A program made the translations under genes and the position numbers. Below the pieces are notes generated by a model. It was not told the DNA's origin. It saw only the letters and a program-made list of their open reading frames with translations, and did no database searches. A stretch of DNA of 33,981 nucleotides, from positions 1-33,981 of IMG/VR virus record IMGVR_UViG_3300044641_001380; one strand, written 5' to 3'. Source of the DNA: a virus. Each line of letters starts with the position of its first letter. Position 1 is the first letter of the stretch. Positions 29,317 to 33,981 of the stretch are shown here, piece by piece.

Positions 29317-29516
29317 GCCAGTGCCAGGACATACTGGCCATGCTCGAGCGCGGCCCGGTCACCGCAATTGATGCACTGCAGCAAGCCGGCTGCTTTCGCC
29401 TGGCGGCCAGGATCGCAGACCTCAGAGCCAGTGGCCATGACATACACACCGAAACCGTCGTCACCCCAACGGGCAAGCACATTGCCCAATACACCCTGAA
29501 AGCGAGGAAAAAATAA
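29313..29516 (+). CDS. Small helix-turn-helix protein (HTH_39-like)
   Basis: A 67-residue protein: ILAMLERGPVTAIDALQQAG, CFRLAARIADLRASGHDIHT, then a two-strand wing (ETVVTPTGKHIAQYTL). This is the short winged helix-turn-helix known from many phages (HTH_39 type). It probably regulates the recombination operon or other early genes. Coupled to the neighbours by ATGA and TAATG. Confidence 0.8.
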   Translation: MSQCQDILAMLERGPVTAIDALQQAGCFRLAARIADLRASGHDIHTETVVTPTGKHIAQYTLKARKK

Positions 29517-30475
29517 TGGTAGGAAAAGTCACCCCCAACACCATGCTGTCAGCCAGCCGGCTGCCAGGCGTCATGGGCATCAGCCGGTACTCAAGCCCCA
29601 ATGATGAGCTTGAGTCCAGCATCCTGGCACTGCGCGGCCTGGAGACAGAGTTCGAGGCCAAGGAAGCCATGGAGTGGGGCAACATGATGGAGCCGCTGAT
29701 CCTGTCCGAGTCAGCCCGCCGGCTTGAGCTGGCCGACCTAGTCACCGATCACCCGGAGGCCAGGTTCCACGACAGCCTGCCCCTGTGCTGCAGCCTGGAC
29801 GGCACTGGAGATGGCCGGGGCCAGGTCATCAGGACAGACGCCGAGGCTGGCATTTATGTGGTTGGCCAGGACAGCATCACCCTGGACGGCATCGGCGTCC
29901 TCGAGGGCAAGCTCACCGCCATGGATGTCGAGGATGTGCCCCCGCTGTGGCGCGGCGTGGTGCAGCTGCAGGCCCAGATGGACATCATCAAGGCCAAGTG
30001 GGGCGCCGTCTGTGTGCTCTACCGTGGCACCGAGCTGCGGGTGTTTTTATTCGCCCCACACCAGGGCACGGTCGATCGCATCGCCCAGGTGGCCACCGAC
30101 TTCCAGCGCCGGCTGGACGCATGGAAGGCCACCGGCACGGTGGAGTACTACCCGCCGGCAGACAAGGAGAAGTGGCCAGACGGGCGGGGCATGTATCCAG
30201 CCGTTGAGGAACCTGTGCAGCTGCCTGGTGAGGCCGCAGTGCTGGCAGACCAGATTGCCTACTGGCGGGGCGTCAACAAGAAGAATGAGGAGGAAATCAC
30301 CAAGGCCGAGGAGCAGCTAAAAAAGCTGATGGGCCATGCCACCGTGGGTCTGGCCGGCAAGTGGCAGATCAAGTGGCCGACCAGGTATTACCAGGCGCAG
30401 CCTGCCAAGACTGTGCCGGCCAAGGAAGCCTACACAATCAGGCTGGCCAACGTATCAATCAAGGAGCTGAAGTGA
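29516..30475 (+). CDS. YqaJ-type viral exonuclease
   Basis: A 319-residue nuclease of the lambda-exonuclease/YqaJ fold. SASRLPGVMGISRYSSPNDE leads the domain, EWGNMMEPLI gives E59, CSLDGTGDG gives D95, VLEGKLTA gives E130-x-K132, and VVQLQAQMDI the conserved glutamines. It would degrade one strand of duplex ends to make single strands for RecT. The C-terminal ~80 residues contain a charged helix (NKKNEEEITKAEEQLKKLMG). Stop/start TAATG overlap precedes it, and a GTGA overlap follows. Confidence 0.87.
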   Translation: MVGKVTPNTMLSASRLPGVMGISRYSSPNDELESSILALRGLETEFEAKEAMEWGNMMEPLILSESARRLELADLVTDHPEARFHDSLPLCCSLDGTGDGRGQVIRTDAEAGIYVVGQDSITLDGIGVLEGKLTAMDVEDVPPLWRGVVQLQAQMDIIKAKWGAVCVLYRGTELRVFLFAPHQGTVDRIAQVATDFQRRLDAWKATGTVEYYPPADKEKWPDGRGMYPAVEEPVQLPGEAAVLADQIAYWRGVNKKNEEEITKAEEQLKKLMGHATVGLAGKWQIKWPTRYYQAQPAKTVPAKEAYTIRLANVSIKELK

Positions 30476-30657
30476 CAGAGCACCCTGAAGATCGCCTGCT
30501 GCAGGCACACCGCCGTGCTGTGGATGCAGTGCGGTTCAACATTGAGAAATGTACGGCAGAGGATGCCGACGAAATCGTGACGGCCATCGTGGCCCTCGTC
30601 TTTGAAACCATGCGTCAATACTTTCCAGGAGGCAACAATGCAATTGACAACCACTAA
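30472..30657 (+). CDS. Small helical protein between YqaJ and RecT
   Basis: A 61-residue acidic helical protein (EHPEDRLLQAHRRAVDAVRF, EDADEIVTAIVALVFETMRQ). It starts with GTG overlapping the exonuclease stop (GTGA), with AAGGAG 5 nt upstream, and runs 20 nt into the recT gene. Function unknown; it may be a helper of the pair. Confidence 0.6.
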   Translation: MTEHPEDRLLQAHRRAVDAVRFNIEKCTAEDADEIVTAIVALVFETMRQYFPGGNNAIDNH

Positions 30658-31714
30658 CCGACAGGGCTTTGCGCCCGCCACTCTTGACGAAGCCATGCGC
30701 TTTTCTGACATGCTGGCCAACAGCAGCATGGTGCCCAAGGCATACCAAGGCAAGCCCCAGGACATCCTGGTCTGTGTGCAGTGGGGCTATGAGATGGGCC
30801 TGGCCCCCATGCAGGCGCTGCAGAACATCGCCGTGATCAACGGCAAGCCAAGCGTGTACGGCGATGCGGCCATGGCCCTGGTGCAGGCCAGCCCGGTCTG
30901 CGAGGATGTCGAGGAATACTTTGAGAACGAAGGCACCCAGAACCCTATTGCGGTCTGCGTGGCCAAGCGGAAGGGGCGCAAGCCAGTAACCGCCAAGTTC
31001 AGCGTCGAGGACGCCAAGCGGGCCGGCCTGTGGGGCAAGCAGGGGCCGTGGCAGGCATACCCCAAGCGCATGATGCAGATGCGGGCCAGGGGGTTCGCGC
31101 TGCGCGACGCCTTCCCTGATGTGCTCAAGGGGCTGATCACCGCCGAGGAGGCCCAGGACTACCCGGCAGAGGGGTTGTCTCCTAATTCAGCTGTCAATAA
31201 GAGACAACCGCCGGCCAACCCGTTGGACGCGCTTGCAGCGCCGACCACCACCAGCGACCCTGCGGTCATTGCAGAAACATTCGCCCAAGACACAGAGGCC
31301 GAGGAGCTGGCCAACAAGAAAATTGACAAGGGGCTGAAGGCGCTGGATGAGGCCATAAACATTGCCGACAAGATGCTCGAGCAGTTCGAGGTTGTGGACA
31401 TCCCCGAGGCGACGGTGCAGGAAGAACCAGCAGCGGTGGGCGTGGTGGGCTACGGGGTGATGGTGCCAGGCAAGACAGAACCATTCAGTACGCATGCCAG
31501 CCTGGATGAATGGGCCGACGCCTACGAAGCCGTTGCCGAGAAAACCGCCATGGCAGGCAAGCGCCCGCCCAGGGAGCGGATGACCCTGCTGCGTGAGCTG
31601 CAGGAGGCCAACGATGCCACGCTCAAGCGGGTGGACACCGTCAAGAGGGTGCGTCACATGGCAGCCTACAGCAAGCGGCTGGCCGCCCTTGGAGCACTAA
31701 TCGGAGAGAAATAA
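30638..31714 (+). CDS. recT: RecT-family single-strand annealing protein
   Basis: A 358-residue protein. The core (about 10-190) has the RecT features SMVPKAYQGKPQDILVCVQW, GYEMGLAPMQALQNIAVING, KPSVYGDAAMALVQASPVC, and YPKRMMQMRARGFALRDAFP. It anneals complementary strands and works with the YqaJ exonuclease. The C-terminal part (about 190-358) is variable and helical, with Ala/Glu stretches and a basic end (KRVRHMAAYSKRLAALG). AGGAGG at 30627-30632 decides the ATG at 30638. Its 3' end overlaps the convergent endolysin gene by 18 bp. Confidence 0.88.
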   Translation: MQLTTTNRQGFAPATLDEAMRFSDMLANSSMVPKAYQGKPQDILVCVQWGYEMGLAPMQALQNIAVINGKPSVYGDAAMALVQASPVCEDVEEYFENEGTQNPIAVCVAKRKGRKPVTAKFSVEDAKRAGLWGKQGPWQAYPKRMMQMRARGFALRDAFPDVLKGLITAEEAQDYPAEGLSPNSAVNKRQPPANPLDALAAPTTTSDPAVIAETFAQDTEAEELANKKIDKGLKALDEAINIADKMLEQFEVVDIPEATVQEEPAAVGVVGYGVMVPGKTEPFSTHASLDEWADAYEAVAEKTAMAGKRPPRERMTLLRELQEANDATLKRVDTVKRVRHMAAYSKRLAALGALIGEK

Positions 31715-32197
31715 CTCGATCTCTGCCTTGCGGCGGCGCACCAGCCCAGGCAGTTCCTTGCCGCCGCCTTTCGTCCACTGCATGAACGCCTCTGCTGCGC
31801 CCTCCCAATCGCCTCGGTTGGCCTTCATGCGGATGGTCGATCGCTGCAAGTTGCCTAGACCGAAGTTAAAGCTAATGCTGACCAGAGCGTCAAAGCTGCC
31901 TTGACGGCCAACCACAGCGGGAACAAGTCGAAGAACACCGCGTTCAAAAGACGCGACATCAGAAGCGAATAGTTCCTCGATCTCTTGCTTGCTCCAGACT
32001 CTTGCATGCTCTGCCCTCAGTGGGTAATCTTTCCTGGCGATCTTGCCCTCAGTGGCCACCATGGGTAGCCTGATCTGATCCTGGTATAGGACATGGCCAT
32101 AGCCGATAGTCCAGATGTGCGCCGGGCACAGGTAGGGCTTGTTCCTACACCCCTCAAAGCGGTGCATCAGATCAGCGCCGGCCTTGCTCAGTTTCAC
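31697..32197 (-). CDS. Endolysin, GH24 lysozyme
   Basis: A 166-residue lysozyme. The catalytic triad has the P1 Lyz/lambdoid layout E15-x8-C24-x5-T30 (HRFEGCRNKPYLCPAHIWTI then GYGH), with Cys where T4 lysozyme has Asp. Later family motifs are ALVSISFNFGLGNLQRSTI and WTKGGGKELPGLVRRRKAE. No signal or SAR sequence is present, so release depends on the holin. The GTG at 32195-32197 overlaps the holin stop (GTGA); a GTG at 32209 would add four residues. The gene ends against RecT. Confidence 0.85.
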   Translation of the reverse strand: MKLSKAGADLMHRFEGCRNKPYLCPAHIWTIGYGHVLYQDQIRLPMVATEGKIARKDYPLRAEHARVWSKQEIEELFASDVASFERGVLRLVPAVVGRQGSFDALVSISFNFGLGNLQRSTIRMKANRGDWEGAAEAFMQWTKGGGKELPGLVRRRKAEIELFLSD

Positions 32198-32697
32198 TTC
32201 TTGCCCCACTGACGCGATCCAAACCAGAAGCCAATGATCCCGCCCAGCATGGCCATCTCATCGCTGGAGAAGATCAGATCAGAATACTTGATGATGTCAT
32301 CCACACTCTTGATCAGCTCCGAGTGGTTCCAGACATAGAAGGCCATGAAGAAGTTGATCAGCACCAGCTCGATCACGAAGATGTAGGTCACGGTCGGACG
32401 CACGGTGCCAACATAGGAAGCCACCCACTTGTGCGCCTTCTCGAGCACCTTCTCATCGTGCTTGAGTGCGGCCTCAGTCATCTGCGCCTCGGTCTGCATC
32501 ATCACCTGGTCGGTACGGATCTCCTCAATCCGCTGCTGTGCAGCAAAACCCTGAGCCGCCATCTGCAGCTCGCGCTCCGTCTGCATGCGAGCCAGGGCAA
32601 GCTCATGCTTCTGGTCACTCTTGTTTTGGAAATACTCCAGCAGCTTAGGCAAGCCGCTGATCAGCAGACCGCCGAGGGTAGAGATAAGAGATAGCAT
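32194..32697 (-). CDS. Holin, 3-TM gene-transfer-agent type
   Basis: A 167-residue protein. It has an N-terminal hydrophobic segment (LSLISTLGGLLISGLPKLLE), a charged coiled-coil middle (ELALARMQTERELQMAAQGF), a hydrophobic helix in YVGTVRPTVTYIFVIELVLI and a third in MLGGIIGFWFGSRQWGKK. This layout and the GFWFG-x-R end fit the 3-TM holin family first named for gene transfer agents. It would form holes that let the leaderless endolysin reach the wall. It follows the DUF4337-like gene by 1 nt and overlaps the endolysin. Confidence 0.8.
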   Translation of the reverse strand: MLSLISTLGGLLISGLPKLLEYFQNKSDQKHELALARMQTERELQMAAQGFAAQQRIEEIRTDQVMMQTEAQMTEAALKHDEKVLEKAHKWVASYVGTVRPTVTYIFVIELVLINFFMAFYVWNHSELIKSVDDIIKYSDLIFSSDEMAMLGGIIGFWFGSRQWGKK

Positions 32698-32698
32698 G

Positions 32699-33217
32699 TC
32701 AGACTCCTAGATATGCAAAGGCCATCAGGGCAGCGCCCACACTACCCACCGCCACGCTGGCCCAGAACAGCGGCATGGTCACAGCCAGGATGGCTGCGGT
32801 TGAAAGCACAATCCCAAGCTGCAGCGCCGAGCCAGCCCAGGTGTAGTACGGGCTGCGCTCCCTCGCCTTGTCGCGCTCTGCCTCGAGCGCCTTGGCCCTG
32901 GCCGACAGCGCCAGCATCCCGTCCTCTGGATCGTTTCTCAGCCGCTGCACCTCGTGACGGAAATGCTGCACCAGCTGCGCGTCCTTCTTCGTCATGTCAT
33001 CAGACTCAACCATGTCGGCCATGGCAGTGTTGAGCACAGAGCGGATGTTCTTGGCCTGGTACCACGCCCAGACGTTATTGGCCTGAATGGTATTGGTCAT
33101 CACCTTGCTGCTGTTGCTGTTGCCCAGCATGGTATTGATGGCCAGCAAAGCAGCAAACGCCGTGACCGTCACAGCTGCCCGGCCCTTGATCAAGATCTCA
33201 AGTTCTGATCTGGTCAT
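32699..33217 (-). CDS. DUF4337-like membrane protein
   Basis: A 172-residue protein with one N-terminal membrane helix (VTVTAFAALLAINTMLG), the IQANNVWAWYQAKNIRSVLN region typical of DUF4337, a charged coiled middle (LSARAKALEAERDKARERSP) and two C-terminal membrane helices (LQLGIVLSTAAILAVTMPLF, SVAVGSVGAALMAFAYLGV). The ATG at 33217 lies 1 nt after the previous stop; 27 in-frame codons before it look noncoding. It sits in the lysis block and may help holin function or exclude other phages, but no function is known. Confidence 0.75.
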   Translation of the reverse strand: MTRSELEILIKGRAAVTVTAFAALLAINTMLGNSNSSKVMTNTIQANNVWAWYQAKNIRSVLNTAMADMVESDDMTKKDAQLVQHFRHEVQRLRNDPEDGMLALSARAKALEAERDKARERSPYYTWAGSALQLGIVLSTAAILAVTMPLFWASVAVGSVGAALMAFAYLGV

Positions 33218-33218
33218 G

Positions 33219-33698
33219 TCAGTGTTGCACTTGCAGTGCCTGAAAAACAAAGTAGAAGGTGATGCCCAGCACCAGCAGGGTAGCAGACACAGCAGCAATG
33301 ATCAGGATCGCGTCATCCATCTCTGCCTTCTTCCGCTTGGCCTCTGCCTTGCGCTTGCTTTCAGCCCTTGCCGCATCGGCCTCCATCTGCTTGGCGCGGG
33401 CTGTGATCCGCAGCCAGACATCCATTTTGTTGGATTGGAAGAACAGCATCTTGACCTGTTCTTCAAACTCCCTGGCCTGCTCGAGAGCCATCTCCAGCTC
33501 GAGCGCCTTGCCAAGCGCTGAACCCTGAAAGCCGCCGCTCTTTGACTTCTCGACCACCTCAATGGCCTGGGCCTTGGCGTCAAAGTATTTGCCGAGCACC
33601 GGGCCTAAAGACTGCACATCCTGGACAGTGGCCACTGCCTTCTTGACCAGGTTGACCGCACTCGAGACTGCAGCCAATGCGGTGATCGGGTCAATCAT
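33219..33698 (-). CDS. Tail-anchored coiled-coil protein of the lysis region
   Basis: A 159-residue protein. Start MIDPITALAAVSSAVNLVKK and VQDVQSLGPVLGKYFDAKA recall proteins widespread in podoviruses and cyanophages near late genes. A long basic coiled coil (ITARAKQMEADAARAESKRK) precedes one C-terminal membrane helix (ILIIAAVSATLLVLGITFYF). An AAGGGGGG site just upstream decides the ATG at 33698. Likely membrane-bound with the coil in the cytoplasm; a spanin-like role would need the opposite topology and is not supported. Confidence 0.65.
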   Translation of the reverse strand: MIDPITALAAVSSAVNLVKKAVATVQDVQSLGPVLGKYFDAKAQAIEVVEKSKSGGFQGSALGKALELEMALEQAREFEEQVKMLFFQSNKMDVWLRITARAKQMEADAARAESKRKAEAKRKKAEMDDAILIIAAVSATLLVLGITFYFVFQALQVQH

Positions 33699-33699
33699 T

Positions 33700-33936
33700 T
33701 CATCCCCCCTTGAAGTGCCCCGCGATCCACGCCACCGCAGCACCCACGCTGCTGGCAATCGTCATACCCATCCAGAAGCCGCCTTTGCCCTTGTTGGCGA
33801 GGGCAAGCAGCTCCTCGATCTGGCGCTCCATCTTGTCGAGCTTCTTGTCGATGACCTCGAATCGACGCTCGTAGTCATTGACGCGCTGCCACATTGCACC
33901 GTACTTGATCGGGTCAATCTCTACCGGCTCCATCAT
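33700..33936 (-). CDS. Coiled-coil membrane protein (XhlA-like layout)
   Basis: A 78-residue protein: EVIDKKLDKMERQIEELLAL is a coiled coil, then KGKGG and one membrane helix (FWMGMTIASSVGAAVAWIAG). The layout is that of XhlA-type lysis accessory proteins, which sit next to holins and endolysins. The ATG overlaps the stop of the fibre-assembly-like gene (TGATG) across the contig join; a GTG one codon upstream is an alternative. The 5' part is repeated at the left end of the window. Confidence 0.65.
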   Translation of the reverse strand: MMEPVEIDPIKYGAMWQRVNDYERRFEVIDKKLDKMERQIEELLALANKGKGGFWMGMTIASSVGAAVAWIAGHFKGG

Positions 33937-33981
33937 CACACCTCATCGTCAACAGGCCAGGTAATCTGCAAAGAGGCCAGC
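33856..33981. repeat. Terminal direct repeat, right copy
   Basis: Identical to bases 1-126. Removing one copy gives a circle of 33,855 bp in which the late operon continues without interruption from the spike region into the lysis block. Confidence 0.95.

Overview
The window is a complete, circularly closed genome of a tailed phage with a podovirus (T7-type) particle. Its first and last 126 bases are identical, so the unit genome is 33,855 bp and the repeat most likely marks contig closure. The DNA is GC-rich, and several accessory proteins resemble those of phages of freshwater Burkholderiales. A betaproteobacterial host is therefore my best guess, but it is an inference. I see no tRNA, rRNA, CRISPR array or insertion sequence.

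Layout. (1) Late genes, all on the minus strand, run from 23,120 down to position 81 and wrap through the contig ends to 31,697. Their order is an SSB-like protein, small and large terminase, a cupin protein, two coiled-coil proteins, two tiny basic or acidic proteins, portal, Bbp19-like protein, scaffold, major capsid, probable decoration protein, tail tubular proteins A and B, four internal virion proteins (one with a small gene overprinted on its 3' end), a T7-type tail fibre, a lectin-like tail spike and a fibre-assembly-like protein. After the wrap come three small membrane proteins, a 3-TM holin and a GH24 endolysin. A strong terminator followed at once by consensus promoter hexamers separates scaffold from capsid, and a hairpin follows the decoration gene, so capsid plus decoration look like a separately boosted unit. 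(2) A leftward early operon on the minus strand (28,002 to 23,463) holds 13 small genes joined by twelve consecutive 4-nt ATGA overlaps: RHH regulator, small protein, RuvC-like resolvase, zinc ribbon, unknowns, a membrane protein, a sigma-region-4-like protein and two small proteins. It ends in a winged-helix replication initiator that carries palindromic iterons and an AT-rich tract inside its own coding sequence, the same plan as lambda O/ori. (3) A rightward operon on the plus strand (28,162 to 31,714) encodes a small protein, a serine recombinase, small proteins, a YqaJ exonuclease and a RecT annealing protein. (4) The two early operons diverge from a 159-bp intergenic region with direct and inverted repeats. 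RecT and endolysin genes converge with an 18-bp overlap of their coding ends.

How it works together. No DNA polymerase, helicase, helicase loader, primase or RNA polymerase is recognisable, so replication probably uses the host replisome recruited by the initiator. The RecT/YqaJ pair, RuvC-like nuclease and serine resolvase would process recombination intermediates, concatemers or multimers. The region-4-like protein and the RHH protein are the candidate transcriptional switches. No integrase of the tyrosine type, CI-like repressor or partition gene was recognised, so the lifestyle is lytic or, more speculatively, plasmid-like.
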